DNA of 64,000 nt from Paracoccaceae bacterium (GCA_016124615.1 WGNF01000005.1:62001-126000); one strand, 5' to 3'; counted from the stretch's first letter, positions 41,601 through 50,317 are shown. A program made the numbers and translations. Notes: generated by a model from the sequence alone, not told the origin.

Positions 41601-43759
41601 TGGTGCGCGCGGCAGAACTCCGCCCGACGCATGTGCTCGACTACGGGGCCGGCAAGGGCAAGCAGGCGGCTGCGCTCGCGCAGGCGGGTGCCGAGGTTGT
41701 CGCCTGGGATCCGGATCCAGGTGTGGCGCTACGACTAAAATCGCTGGCGAGGGACGGCGTGCGGCGCGCAGCATCGGCGGCTGAGGCCGTCGCCGCTGGT
41801 CCGTATGATCTCGTGATCTGTAGGCGGGTTGCCTGTCTGCTGGACGATGCAGCGCTCGACGGCGTCTTTCGAGACCTCCGCAGCGCGGTCGCGCCGAATG
41901 GTCGGGTGCTGCTCTCGCTTTGCCATCCAGCCTATGCGCACCGGGTCCGGACCGCCGAGGCCGAACCTGTTTCGCATCCCTGCGGATGCCGCGCTGCTTC
42001 TTGGCAAAAGCGCATCCGGTCGACGGGGCGCATCCGAATGGAGGTGCATCGGAGCGAGCGTGTATTGCGTCGGCAACTCGGTCGCGCCGGTCTGCGCATC
42101 GTCGGTCGGCAGGAACGGTTTTGCACCGACTTCGAACGGTTCGAGACAGTCGCCGACCTTCTGGTGCTCGAGCTTACCCCGGCTCCTCTTCCTGATGTGT
42201 CGCTGCTTGTCAAAGCTTGCGCCATGGATGCAGAGGCACTGGAGAGTCATGTTCAAGACATGCTTGTTGCACTTGAGGATCCCGGGGTATTCAGAGAGAC
42301 CATCCTTGCCCTCGACACCCGTACCACCGGTTTTCCGCGCAGCCACAGCGCAGGCGATCTCGAAGCTCTGCGCGCCGCAGCCCGGAACCTGCTTGCCTCG
42401 GGCGATGTCGACCGGATCGTCGAGACGCCATCGGATCCCGCGGCACTGAGGGCCCTGAACCAGCGCTGGTTCGGCCTTGACCTCTGTGCCACGCACAGTG
42501 CAGGCGGGGCAGCGACCGGCGCGCTGCTGGCAGGGTTCGAAGCCTGCACCACGCCGCGTGTCCTACACGCGGACCTCGACATGATGATCGGGCGTACCGA
42601 AACCAACAACGATCCGGTGGCTGAGCTTTCGGCCGTGCTCGATGCTCATACGGATGCGGTGACCGCGAGCTTCCCCGTCGCTAGCGCTAAGACGCGCCCA
42701 TGGAGCGCAGATGGGCCCGAAGGGCCGTGGCGCGTCGAAAGCAGGTTGGGTATGGTCGACATGCGCCGCATGGAAAGAATGCTGCCGCTGCCAAACGATG
42801 ACGCGTGCGGCTCACCCCGCCTATCGTGGCATCGCGCGCTGGACAACGCGGTTCAACAGGGACGCGGCACGTCATTGCGCGGGGGAGGGCTGGCTTTCTG
42901 CGTGCATCCCCCGAACGCCCGGAAGTCTGACATCGACGCTTGGGAGGAGGTCCGGGGGGCCGTTGCACGCGGCACAGCGCCTGCGGTCCAGCACGAGAGT
43001 ATTGAATGGACCGGCGACCTCTCGGACTGGCGCCGCGCCGAACGGCACGAGCCGTTCGTGTTCGTCATCTGCGGCCGAGACGTGATGCCCGAGCGTTTCC
43101 GGCGCTGCTGGGATTCCGTGCTTCGTCAGAGCTGCGGCGATTGGGGCGCGATCGTGATTGACGATGCGTCGGTCCCCTGGATTGTCGAGGAAACGGCCCG
43201 CATCCTGGCACCCCATGCCGCGCGGGTCAGCTTTGTGGCGCGTCGCCGGCGTGCAGGCCTGCTTGCCAACACCAGCCATGCGGTCCGGCATCTCTGCGCG
43301 TCGCCCAATCAGGTGATCGTTACGCTCGATGCCGATGACCGCCTGATCGGAGGGCAGGTAATTGACAGACTTACAACGGCATACGACGGCGGCGCCGACC
43401 TGACTGTCGGGTCTATGCTGCGCACGGACAAGCCCGCAGATTATCCGGTGCGCTTCGACAACCCGCGCAGCCATCGTGGCGGCAACGTATGGCAGCATCT
43501 GCGCAGTTTCCGGAAGGGCTTTTTTGATAAGTTACCGGATGACCTTCTCAGGCTCGACGGGGACTATGTGGAATTGGCATCGGACTGGGCCTTCATGGTG
43601 CCGATGGTCGAGATGGCCCGGTATCCGGTCTGGATCCACGAGCCGCTCTATCTGCACGAACCCGGCGAGGCTCGAGATCCGACCCGGACCAAGGCCCGCG
43701 AGGCAGTGATCGCCCGCCTCATCGCCCGGGAGATACACTGCATGGAGGCCTCCCAATGA
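38666..43759 (+). CDS. Giant glycosyltransferase / kinase-fold / methyltransferase fusion
   Basis: This protein of about 1,697 residues appears to be cytoplasmic: no signal peptide or membrane segment is visible. Domains in order: GT-A family-2 glycosyltransferase (~1-240; LDDDDAWKNNH at ~97); a second GT-A-like domain (~255-660; VVWILDDDMRLN at ~402); a helical linker; a kinase-like fold (~780-930; GHGAEGV loop ~787, HPKNL catalytic loop ~886, LIDYG ~899); a class I SAM methyltransferase (~985-1170; LDYGAGKGKQ motif I); a third GT-like domain (~1180-1440; LHADLDMM ~1298); and a final family-2 glycosyltransferase (~1460-1697; VTLDADDR ~1551). The start is uncertain: 38666 has GGGGA five bases upstream; ATG 38612 and 38660 are in frame. 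It is coupled to the SLOG gene (ATGA). Confidence 0.8.
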   Translation: MKMPFFVAMLATHNRFQLLFDCSLPSVFGQSRRADRLVLINDGMDTDLAKRLADKAPGADYLENRRTKGLSGALNTGLDHLARSLPNPSEVFVAFLDDDDAWKNNHLAAVDTCIRSGAEIIATPFLRIEPGRESRRVDPPASVTPEIFMAGNPGIQGSNLVVRLDVLLEAGGFNEALASCTDRDLLIRLCRRPGLIYATTPTPSVEHHASSDRERLSQPGSPAKIAGLKMFDQIHGPLMSEETRSAHLDRAERLFAWRPCEGASEMAPPRRPFAPTEAEMPPLLVGIIVDDRRIGSVARLLDDLADLVAAENLEPPDVLLLENRPETASGEALAEMVAQHRTRLRIRVIDRAAQGRLIQSDEWRPEGSDMTERLSIADARTLLQSCLYHMALDQSGCVVWILDDDMRLNPLEATQTGSRRVPLALGTALRRMRATGAEICIGTYTGAPPLSAAACVRVQLLDVIWNLRRLSALASDAPVPTSEPHNSRLRNGRRDYYYDLSRIETDRLETPFALEPAHPGETCGEALQRLSQMIPRILAGEAPLRPLLADPDEREAFATGEAFHRGGNTFIFDPDALADLPNASPTVEGRPTRRSDMIWSLMQARRCGRKVLSVPVPVRQDRSDLPKPEVMDHNGIADDIRGFAIFSAMRQAWGDPGSIEALCLKFEEERLAALRLSFYRVRGLAQELLAWCEDDALPPALTGRLSAQGRDLLRLFSEESYLRIETAVSAMGQSEARSFLDRLGPRVDAHAARVRSAREIPRLLAKERVAAATAAIVAVARPETKVRVLGHGAEGVTVTDGRTAWKLFDRWNPKQAEKAAPVLKGLVDRDVHRQALVRPLSMTSTSTGWLLAIPFEPSDPWLGGHGPGLVELLADLHQAGLVCRNLHPKNLRVADGVVRLIDYGADLLQIEDPHAESLEFMRMCRRAWLCWRWWWRDDLDGLMRLSLHDCDLPELSDHERFIHAVRERLGVQEIPDPTMVRAAELRPTHVLDYGAGKGKQAAALAQAGAEVVAWDPDPGVALRLKSLARDGVRRAASAAEAVAAGPYDLVICRRVACLLDDAALDGVFRDLRSAVAPNGRVLLSLCHPAYAHRVRTAEAEPVSHPCGCRAASWQKRIRSTGRIRMEVHRSERVLRRQLGRAGLRIVGRQERFCTDFERFETVADLLVLELTPAPLPDVSLLVKACAMDAEALESHVQDMLVALEDPGVFRETILALDTRTTGFPRSHSAGDLEALRAAARNLLASGDVDRIVETPSDPAALRALNQRWFGLDLCATHSAGGAATGALLAGFEACTTPRVLHADLDMMIGRTETNNDPVAELSAVLDAHTDAVTASFPVASAKTRPWSADGPEGPWRVESRLGMVDMRRMERMLPLPNDDACGSPRLSWHRALDNAVQQGRGTSLRGGGLAFCVHPPNARKSDIDAWEEVRGAVARGTAPAVQHESIEWTGDLSDWRRAERHEPFVFVICGRDVMPERFRRCWDSVLRQSCGDWGAIVIDDASVPWIVEETARILAPHAARVSFVARRRRAGLLANTSHAVRHLCASPNQVIVTLDADDRLIGGQVIDRLTTAYDGGADLTVGSMLRTDKPADYPVRFDNPRSHRGGNVWQHLRSFRKGFFDKLPDDLLRLDGDYVELASDWAFMVPMVEMARYPVWIHEPLYLHEPGEARDPTRTKAREAVIARLIAREIHCMEASQ

Positions 43760-44334
43760 CTGGTCTGCACCGCCGCCCTATTGTTTCGGTCATCGGCGAT
43801 TCCCGTTTAGCCGAGGACGACATCCGACTTGCCTTAGCGCGCCGGACCGGACCTCTCTTGGTCGATCACGGCTATGTCGTGATGACTGGCGGAATGGGGG
43901 GCGTGATGCATGCGGCACTGGAAGGAGGCCACGAATCTGCTAACTGGTCTGTAGGATGCTGCATCGGCCTGATCCCCGGAACGGATCCCGACAACTCGGA
44001 TGTGTCCAAAGCCGCCGACATCGTGATCCCAACCGGGCTCGACCATGCGCGCAATCTGGTCGTGGCCCAGTCGGATGCCGTGATCGCCATTGGTGGCGGC
44101 GCGGGAACGCTCTCGGAAATGGCCTATGCTTGGATTCAAAGACGGCTGATCATAGCGCTTCGGTGCGAGGGCTGGAGCGATCGGCTGGCCGATGAGCGGA
44201 TCGACAAGCGCCTGCGGTACCCCGAGGTCAACGATGATCGGGTTTATGGTGCCGACACGGCCGAGGAAGCAGTAGCATTGGCCCAGGAACTCGGCCCACT
44301 CTACCGGCGTCGCCATCGTTCCATCGCCGGTTGA
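43756..44334 (+). CDS. SLOG / LOG-like Rossmann protein (TIGR00725 type)
   Basis: This 192-residue nucleotide-binding protein has VIGDSRLAEDD (~11-21), VVMTGGMGGVMHAALEGGHE (~34-53), then VIPTGLDHARNLVVAQSD and the GGGAGTLSE loop (~107-115). The last corresponds to the PGGxGTxxE motif of LOG phosphoribohydrolases, altered here to GGGAGTLSE as in the TIGR00725 subgroup. SLOG proteins bind or cleave nucleotide-derived ligands. It overlaps the giant gene by four bases, so the two are made together and may supply or sense a nucleotide-sugar-like substrate. Confidence 0.82.
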   Translation: MTGLHRRPIVSVIGDSRLAEDDIRLALARRTGPLLVDHGYVVMTGGMGGVMHAALEGGHESANWSVGCCIGLIPGTDPDNSDVSKAADIVIPTGLDHARNLVVAQSDAVIAIGGGAGTLSEMAYAWIQRRLIIALRCEGWSDRLADERIDKRLRYPEVNDDRVYGADTAEEAVALAQELGPLYRRRHRSIAG

Positions 44335-44970
44335 TGCCGCCTGCGGCCTTGCTTTGCGCGCGAATCTTCGGATCCAGCCCGCATCAGAAAAATCGCCTCG
44401 GGAAAGATGCTGCGGTAGGCACGAACGACAGATTCGGTGAAACCAATTTGCAGCAACACTCCGATGCTGACGGTCTGCAAAGGGCCGGAAGAGGACCGGC
44501 GGGTTTTGGACGCCGACGCGCAGGGCGGGCATTGTTCCGCGCCTTTCACGTCACGGCCCCCGAACCAGTCTTGCGCCTTCGCTTGAGTGATGGCGCCGCT
44601 CGACATGTCGGAGCTGGAAACGCCTGCGCCAAATTGTATGGCGCCGAAGTCGCTGCGCAGAACGTTGCGAGGGTTGGGGCCGGTTTCTTTGCGGATAGCC
44701 GCTGTCGCATCTAGCAGGGTCTGAATCGATGAAGCTTGGTTATCCGCCTCGCTTGTCGGCCCTGCCGACGAGACGATGCGAACGGCAGGCCGCCAGTACC
44801 GGCGCACGGCTTTGGATTGTCTTGCTAGGCGTTCAGTATGAGGGGCCGGACGTGGCAAGCGAGCAGGCCCACCGGGCCCAGAGACATCTGCACGAGTGTT
44901 TGGCGGTCTGGCGGGGAGGTTGCCGGGGCCTCAAGTCCTGCCACCGACGAGAACCGGGTGCGGACCTGTT
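44335..44970. other. Gene-poor right edge of the island
   Basis: No intact gene is supported in these 636 bases. On the minus strand around 44500-44390 a frame reads VSIGVLLQIGFTESVVRAYR then SIFPEAIFLMRAG, reminiscent of the start of a LysR effector domain, but no HTH precedes it and it runs into the end of the SLOG gene. I treat it as a possible relic. Confidence 0.35.
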
Positions 44971-45798
44971 TCAACTCGGCGGTTCAGACGAATGCGGTGA
45001 GCCGGTGACGCCAAAAGATTTTCCCGCCATCACTGCCACCTCCCGCACTCTGGCCGCATTGTTGGGCGCGACGGTGCCGTCGGCCATCCAGAGATTGTTT
45101 TCGAAGCCTACACGGAGCTTTCCGCCCTTTATCAAGCCGGCAGCGAGGCACGCGGTTTCGGTTCGGCCGAAGGCGCAGAGCGCCCAGTCGGGCGATTCCG
45201 GGAACGCAAGGGCTGCGTCGAGGAACGGGGTAAGGTCTGCGGGCGCAGAGCCCCTGCCCGCGGTATAACGGCCCAGGACGTAAAGCACCTGCAAGGGCCC
45301 TTCGGGCAGCGCGCCTGAAGCCGCCAGCCGCGCGAGGTGCATCACCTCGCCCGGATCGTAAAGGATGTGCTGGACGGCGATTCCCGCCTCTGCCGCCTCC
45401 CGCCAGAAATTCATTGCCGCGGCGAGGTCGCCATCGGACAGAATCTCGCGCAGGGCGACGGATACCGCGGCGGGCTGGACGGCCGATACCAGTTGGCGCT
45501 GCTCGGCCGGACTGTAGCGACCGACGGCCTCGGTTGTGATCTGCACCAGCATCCGCGGCGCCAGTGCCGCCATCTCCTTCAGCAACTCGCGGTAGAGGCC
45601 GGCGTCAAGCACATGTCGGCCTTCGGTGTCGCGGACATGGGCGTGCAGGCCATCCGCCCCCACGGCGCGACAGGCCAGAGCACAGTCGACCAGTTCCGCG
45701 ATCGTCAGCGGCAGGGCCGGATGATCCGCCCGGCCGAGGCGGGCGCCATTCGGGGCAACCATCAGATGCGGCAGGGCGGTGACACCGTCAGAGGGCAT
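44971..45798 (-). CDS. BKACE-family beta-keto acid cleavage enzyme
   Basis: This 275-residue TIM-barrel Zn enzyme (DUF849) has ADGLHAHVRDTEGRH (~46-60) with the metal-binding H-x-H, VQITTEAVGRYSPAEQRQL (~84-102), and the C-terminal RVGFENNLWMADG. BKACE enzymes condense a beta-keto acid with acetyl-CoA, giving acetoacetate and a CoA ester. ATG 45798 is chosen because AGGTCG precedes it inside the FAH gene; the frames overlap by 11 bases. As the last gene of the meta-cleavage operon it likely handles a keto-acid end product. Confidence 0.83.
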   Translation of the reverse strand: MPSDGVTALPHLMVAPNGARLGRADHPALPLTIAELVDCALACRAVGADGLHAHVRDTEGRHVLDAGLYRELLKEMAALAPRMLVQITTEAVGRYSPAEQRQLVSAVQPAAVSVALREILSDGDLAAAMNFWREAAEAGIAVQHILYDPGEVMHLARLAASGALPEGPLQVLYVLGRYTAGRGSAPADLTPFLDAALAFPESPDWALCAFGRTETACLAAGLIKGGKLRVGFENNLWMADGTVAPNNAARVREVAVMAGKSFGVTGSPHSSEPPS

Positions 45799-46639
45799 CG
45801 ACGACCTGATTGGACAGCACTCCAACGGCCCCGATGTCGACCTCGACCGTGTCGCCAGGCTTCAGGTAGACCGGCGGGTCGCGCCGGTCGCCGACGCCGC
45901 CGGGGGTTCCGGTTACGATGACGTCACCGGGCGACAGCGGGGTGAAGGCCGAGCAGTAGGCGATGAGCCGCGGGATCGGGAAGATCAGGTCCGCGAGGCT
46001 CGCCTGCTGCATCACCTCGCCGTTGAGGCGGGTGGCAATCGGCAGGTCGCGATAGTCGCCGATTTCATCGGGCGTGACGAGCGCCGGACCGAAGCCGCCG
46101 GTGCCGGGAAAGGTCTTGCCGGGGGTGAACTGGCTGGTGTGGCGCTGCCAGTCGCGGGCCGAGCCGTCGTTGTAGCAGGCGTAGCCGGCGATGTGGCCGA
46201 GCGCCTCCGCCTCGGCGATGTTCCGGCCGCCGCGGCCGATGACAATGGCGAGTTCGCCCTCGTAGTCGAAATGCTCGCAGCCGACAGGCCGCACGATCGG
46301 CTGCAGATGCCCCACCTGGCTGTCGGCGAAGCGCACGAAGACGGTCGGGTACTGGGCATCGGAGCGCTTGGTTTCGGCAACGTGGTTGGCGTAGTTCAGA
46401 CCGATGCAGAGGATCTTGGCCGGATCCGGGATCACCGGGAGCAGCGTCACGTCGCTCAGCGCCACCGTGGGCCCTACCCCCTCGGTCTCGGCGGCGATTT
46501 CAGCAAGAGCGCAACGCGCGATCAGCTGGCGAAGCCCGGCACGGCCGTGCGGAGTGGACGCTTCCAGTTCGACGATCCCGCCGTCGACGAGGCGGCCGAC
46601 GCGCGGGCGCCCGATGCGGATGTAGCTGACAAGTTTCAT
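45788..46639 (-). CDS. Fumarylacetoacetate hydrolase-family enzyme, second copy
   Basis: This 283-residue FAH-fold protein has AKILCIGLNYANHVAETKRS (~75-94), the metal-ligand block DYEGELAIVIGRGGRNI (~122-138), CYNDGSARDWQRHTSQFTPG and GTPGGVGDRRDPP. It belongs with isomerases, hydrolases and decarboxylases of 2-hydroxydienoate or acylpyruvate products. It follows the dioxygenase by 14 bases with a CGGAG site. It is only distantly alike to the FAH protein at 10270, so it is a separate recruitment. Confidence 0.83.
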   Translation of the reverse strand: MKLVSYIRIGRPRVGRLVDGGIVELEASTPHGRAGLRQLIARCALAEIAAETEGVGPTVALSDVTLLPVIPDPAKILCIGLNYANHVAETKRSDAQYPTVFVRFADSQVGHLQPIVRPVGCEHFDYEGELAIVIGRGGRNIAEAEALGHIAGYACYNDGSARDWQRHTSQFTPGKTFPGTGGFGPALVTPDEIGDYRDLPIATRLNGEVMQQASLADLIFPIPRLIAYCSAFTPLSPGDVIVTGTPGGVGDRRDPPVYLKPGDTVEVDIGAVGVLSNQVVDAL

Positions 46640-46652
46640 CGTGTCTCCGGGT

Positions 46653-47660
46653 CTACTGGGTTTCACGCTGCTTGAGCCCGTCCCACCATGGGCAGGCCCC
46701 GCGCAGCAGATGATGGTTGCCGTTCATGACCTGCACCGGTTCGCGCCGGCCCTTTGCAGCCGCAGCCAACCGCATTTCGCGCGCTTCGGCGCGGCGCGCG
46801 TCGTCGAGCCAGGTGCGGTCGTGGCCCCAGAGGCTCGGGCCGTCCTCCATCTCGTAGGACTGCCAACCCGCCACGTCGATGTCGCGGCCGCCCCAGCCGT
46901 ATTCGACCATGAACTTCGAAGGGGAAAAGCTGTAGAACGAGGTCATGAAATCGTTCGTATGGCGTCCGAGCGTGGCGCCGATCCGGCCCGGCTCGCCCTG
47001 TGCGAGGTCATAGCCCTGACCGACGTCGTCGAGGCTCATCAGCTCCATCATCAGGTGATGGACGCCAGGAAGCCCAGTCTCGACGAAGGCGAGGCTGTGG
47101 TGGCGGGGATTGATGTGGAAGAAGAACGCCTTGAACGGGCGCAGCGCATAGTCGCTGAGGTGAAACCCCATCACCTCGGTGTAGAACGGGATCAGCGCAT
47201 CAACATTTGAGGTGTTCAGGACCACATGGCCAAGGCCGAGGGCCCCGGTGCGGAAGCCCGAGATCGCGCGGCCCGGCCGGAACGGGTCAGAGGCGATCTC
47301 GCCGCCGTGGAAGATCTCCACCTGGTTGCCAGCGGGGTCGGTCAGGATCAGCAGATCGGCGACGCGGCGTTCCTCGGCAAGGGTGCGCGGGCCGCGGATA
47401 AAGGCGACCCCTTTGCGGTCAAGATGCCCGCCGAAGGCGTCGAGCGCGGCGGCATCGGCAACCTCCCATCCGAAGAAGCGGCAGCCGTCTCGCCCGTCTT
47501 CGGCGACGTGAAGGCGCTGCTTGCGGTCGTCCATCCGGAAGGCGAGCGTGCGGGCGCTGCGATCGACGGGCTGAAGGCCGAGCAAGTTGGGCCCATAGTC
47601 AGCCCAGTCGGCAAGCGACCGGGTGCTGATCCCGACATAACCGAGGGATTGCAGGTTCAT
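46653..47660 (-). CDS. BphC/HsaC-type extradiol dioxygenase
   Basis: This 335-residue type I extradiol dioxygenase has two VOC modules. The iron ligands are His in LGHVVLNT (~143), His in GVHHLMME (~207) and Glu in FMVEYGWGG (~259), followed by the diagnostic VEYGWGG-x-D-I-D block of the 2,3-dihydroxybiphenyl group. The acid-base His is in RHHSLAF. ATG 47660 follows GGAGGAGG and overlaps the hydrolase stop. It cleaves the catechol made by the upstream hydroxylase. Confidence 0.88.
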   Translation of the reverse strand: MNLQSLGYVGISTRSLADWADYGPNLLGLQPVDRSARTLAFRMDDRKQRLHVAEDGRDGCRFFGWEVADAAALDAFGGHLDRKGVAFIRGPRTLAEERRVADLLILTDPAGNQVEIFHGGEIASDPFRPGRAISGFRTGALGLGHVVLNTSNVDALIPFYTEVMGFHLSDYALRPFKAFFFHINPRHHSLAFVETGLPGVHHLMMELMSLDDVGQGYDLAQGEPGRIGATLGRHTNDFMTSFYSFSPSKFMVEYGWGGRDIDVAGWQSYEMEDGPSLWGHDRTWLDDARRAEAREMRLAAAAKGRREPVQVMNGNHHLLRGACPWWDGLKQRETQ

Positions 47661-48793
47661 TGCCTCCTCCTTTCGGCGGCAGCCCGAAGCCGCGTCGCAA
47701 ACCAACTGGCGGCCAGCAGGTTGCGTTCGGCTGCGTGGGTGTAAAGACAGTGCTCGCCGTCATCCCAGATGACCATCTCGCGGTCATCCGACGCGACGAG
47801 GTCGTGCAGGGGCTCGGCGCTTTCCACTGGAAAGAGCGCGTCCTGGCCACCATGCAGGACAAGCACCGGGCAGGTAATCCGCGGCAGCCGGTCGATCAGG
47901 TCGAGGCCGGTAAGAAGACCGGCCGCCGCCGCGCGGCCGTGATGCCCGGTCATCGCGGCGATGCGGTCGAGGACGCGAGGATAGCGCTCGATGATCTCGG
48001 ACGGGCGCGCGGAGCCGCCATTGGCACAGACCGCGTCGATGGCCGGACTGGCCGCCGCGATCGCAAAGGCGAGCGAGCCGCCGAGGCTGTTGCCCCAGAC
48101 CCCGACGGCGGAATGGGTCTGACGGAGTTTGGCGGCGACGCTCTCGAACATCGCCTCGAACCCCGGGCGCAAGTAGACGCCCTGGAACAGGCGGCTTTCG
48201 CCCTGGCCCGGGCCGTCGAGCAGGCACACGCTGAGCCCCTCTTCACTCAGCGGCGCGACCATCGTGTAATAGCTCTCGCGCCAGCCGTCCGCGCCGCCGA
48301 AAACCATCACCACCGGGCGCGCAGCCCGGTCTGCGCCGACCGGATGGAACAGCCATCCGCAGAGCGCGCCGGACCCGACAGGAACCTCGATCCGGGTTGG
48401 CGGCGCGGGCAACAGTGCGGCCCCGCGGGCGAAGCTGTCGATCACCCGGCGGTAGAGCCGCAGCCGTTCGGGCGTGTCGAGGACATGGGCGCTTTGGGCA
48501 AAGCGGAAACAGGCGCTGGCGGCGATGCAGTGCTGCGCCTCGGCCGTTCGGCCGGGAGCCGCATCGGCGCAGGCGAGGTTCCGCTCGCCAAGCCAGGTGC
48601 CGGCCGCCACCCAGGGCACACCCGCCTCCGCCATCCGGTGCAGCGCCAGCGCATCGGCAAAGCGCATCCCGTTGTCGAGCATCCGGGCCAGCGGCATCGC
48701 GCGTGCGTGCGCCGCATTGGCCTGCATCAGCGCCTCGTCGCCCGGTTCCGAATTGGGCAGGCGGGCGCCGCGCTGGATGTAGCGCGATGCCAT
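47657..48793 (-). CDS. Alpha/beta hydrolase, likely C-C bond hydrolase
   Basis: This 378-residue protein has a helical N-terminal extension of ~120 residues before the alpha/beta core, as in FrsA-like and 2,6-dihydroxypseudooxynicotine hydrolases. The nucleophile elbow is VWGNSLGGSLAF (Ser ~233), the acid is in LHGGQDALFPV, and the His is in DDGEHCLYTH. Its position between hydroxylase and dioxygenase points to hydrolysis of a meta-cleavage product or an aryl ketone. It overlaps both neighbours by ATGA-type junctions. Confidence 0.8.
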   Translation of the reverse strand: MASRYIQRGARLPNSEPGDEALMQANAAHARAMPLARMLDNGMRFADALALHRMAEAGVPWVAAGTWLGERNLACADAAPGRTAEAQHCIAASACFRFAQSAHVLDTPERLRLYRRVIDSFARGAALLPAPPTRIEVPVGSGALCGWLFHPVGADRAARPVVMVFGGADGWRESYYTMVAPLSEEGLSVCLLDGPGQGESRLFQGVYLRPGFEAMFESVAAKLRQTHSAVGVWGNSLGGSLAFAIAAASPAIDAVCANGGSARPSEIIERYPRVLDRIAAMTGHHGRAAAAGLLTGLDLIDRLPRITCPVLVLHGGQDALFPVESAEPLHDLVASDDREMVIWDDGEHCLYTHAAERNLLAASWFATRLRAAAERRRQ

Positions 48794-50259
48794 CAGGCGA
48801 CCTCGAGCACCGGAATCCGCGCCAACAGCGCCGACAGGGCGGCCGCATCGTTAGCGATGCCGAGGATGTAGCGGTCCGGCCGGACCACGACCGCGGTGGC
48901 GCCGAGTTCGTCGAGCCAGGCGTCGACGGCGGGATCGCCATCGGTGAAGACCGGCAGATCGGTGTCGATGGCGGCAGCGAGGCCGGCGCGGGCGAAGAGC
49001 CCGAAGCCGGGACCCACGGCATCGTCGCTGCGCCGCCCATCGGCGAGAACGAGCTGGCGCGCACGGGTGCCCGCCGGTGGCGCGGCGGTGCCCGAGAGGC
49101 CGGGCCCGAGCGGCGGAGCCGGGGTCTTCATGACCTGCGGCTCGCGCCGCAGCATCGCGTCGCGCCGGTCCGCCGCGTCGGCATCGGTCACGTTGACCAG
49201 ATTTCCAAGGCGCACCGCCGTCTCGATGAAGGTGCGCACATGCGGGGCGCGTTCGCTCTGATAGGTGTCGAGCAGCGCCTCGGGTGCGCGGCCCCGAAGC
49301 ACCGCGCCCAGCTTCCACGCGAGGTTGGCGGCGTCGCGGATGCCGGCGCACATGCCCTGGCCCATGAACGGGGGGGTCTGGTGGCAGGCGTCGCCGGCAA
49401 GGAGCATCCGGCCCCGGCGCCAGTCGCCGGCGATCACGGAATGGAAGGTGTAAACCACAGCGCGTTCGACCGTGGCCGCCTCGGGGGTTGTCCAGCGTTC
49501 GAGAAGCGGCCAGTAGGCCTCGGGCCTGGCCATCTCTTCCGGCTTCTCGCCGGGCATCAGCATGAACTCCCACCGGCGGCGGTTGCCGACCATCTTTGCC
49601 ATGGTGACGGGCCGGGCGGGGTCGCAATACTGGATCGTCTCGACGGGCAGCGTGTCGGGCCCCTGCGTGAAGCCGACATCGACGATCAGCCATTGCTGGT
49701 GCGACTTGAGGTCCTCCAACTCAACGCCCATCGCACGGCGCACGGTCGAGCGGGCGCCATCGCAGCCGACGACGTAGCGGGCCGCAACCTGCCGTTCCTC
49801 CCCGCCTTCAAGGTCGCGAATGCCGACTATCACCCGGTCGCCTTTGCCCTCGATCCGCACGGCCTCGTGCCGGAGGAGGACGGAGACGTCGGGCATCCCC
49901 GAAACGCCGCGGCGAAGGCTCGTCTCGAGCGCCGGCTGGTGGAATCGGTAGCTCGGGTGCCAGCCCTCCGGACCGGGCTCCTTCGGCCGCGGCCAGTCGA
50001 GGATGAGTTCGCCCGCAGCGTTCACGAATCGCATCCCGGGATTGACGTAGGCCGTCGCCACGATCTCGTCGGCAAGGCCGACCGACTGGAAGATCCGAAC
50101 CACCTCGCCATCCATATGACCGGCCCGCGGCTGGTGGTAGACGGAGCCCTCCCGCTCGATCACCAGAAGCGAAAGCTTCTGCATTCCCAAGAGGTTCGCC
50201 AGCGTGGCGCCGACCGGGCCATAGCCGACGATGACGACGTCGAATTCCTTGTGCTGCAC
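48793..50259 (-). CDS. Class A flavin aromatic hydroxylase, MhpA-like
   Basis: This 488-residue FAD/NAD(P)H monooxygenase has FDVVIVGYGPVGATLANLLG (~5-24), the DG motif CDGARSTVRRAMGVELEDL (~165-183), and GDACHQTPPFMGQGMCAGIR (~288-307), the second FAD motif. A thioredoxin-like C-terminal domain follows (~390-488), as in phenol and 3-(3-hydroxyphenyl)propionate hydroxylases. GTG 50259 is chosen because GGAGAGG lies five bases upstream. It heads the operon, divergent from the TRAP transporter, and would make the catechol for the BphC-type enzyme. Confidence 0.87.
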   Translation of the reverse strand: MQHKEFDVVIVGYGPVGATLANLLGMQKLSLLVIEREGSVYHQPRAGHMDGEVVRIFQSVGLADEIVATAYVNPGMRFVNAAGELILDWPRPKEPGPEGWHPSYRFHQPALETSLRRGVSGMPDVSVLLRHEAVRIEGKGDRVIVGIRDLEGGEERQVAARYVVGCDGARSTVRRAMGVELEDLKSHQQWLIVDVGFTQGPDTLPVETIQYCDPARPVTMAKMVGNRRRWEFMLMPGEKPEEMARPEAYWPLLERWTTPEAATVERAVVYTFHSVIAGDWRRGRMLLAGDACHQTPPFMGQGMCAGIRDAANLAWKLGAVLRGRAPEALLDTYQSERAPHVRTFIETAVRLGNLVNVTDADAADRRDAMLRREPQVMKTPAPPLGPGLSGTAAPPAGTRARQLVLADGRRSDDAVGPGFGLFARAGLAAAIDTDLPVFTDGDPAVDAWLDELGATAVVVRPDRYILGIANDAAALSALLARIPVLEVA

Positions 50260-50317
50260 CTGAACCTCTCCGCCGCTGCAGTGGACCCCACGGGCAAGGC
50301 TTACGCACATGAATCCC

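Noticed and set aside
44301-44858. 185-codon minus-strand frame overlapping the SLOG gene end
   Set aside because: It has a faint LysR effector-like phrase only; it overlaps a well-supported gene and has no start signal.
37373-44970. Attachment-site repeats for the integrase island
   Set aside because: I looked for direct repeats at the edges by eye and found none that I could trust; an island with ends cannot be drawn without comparison to an empty site.
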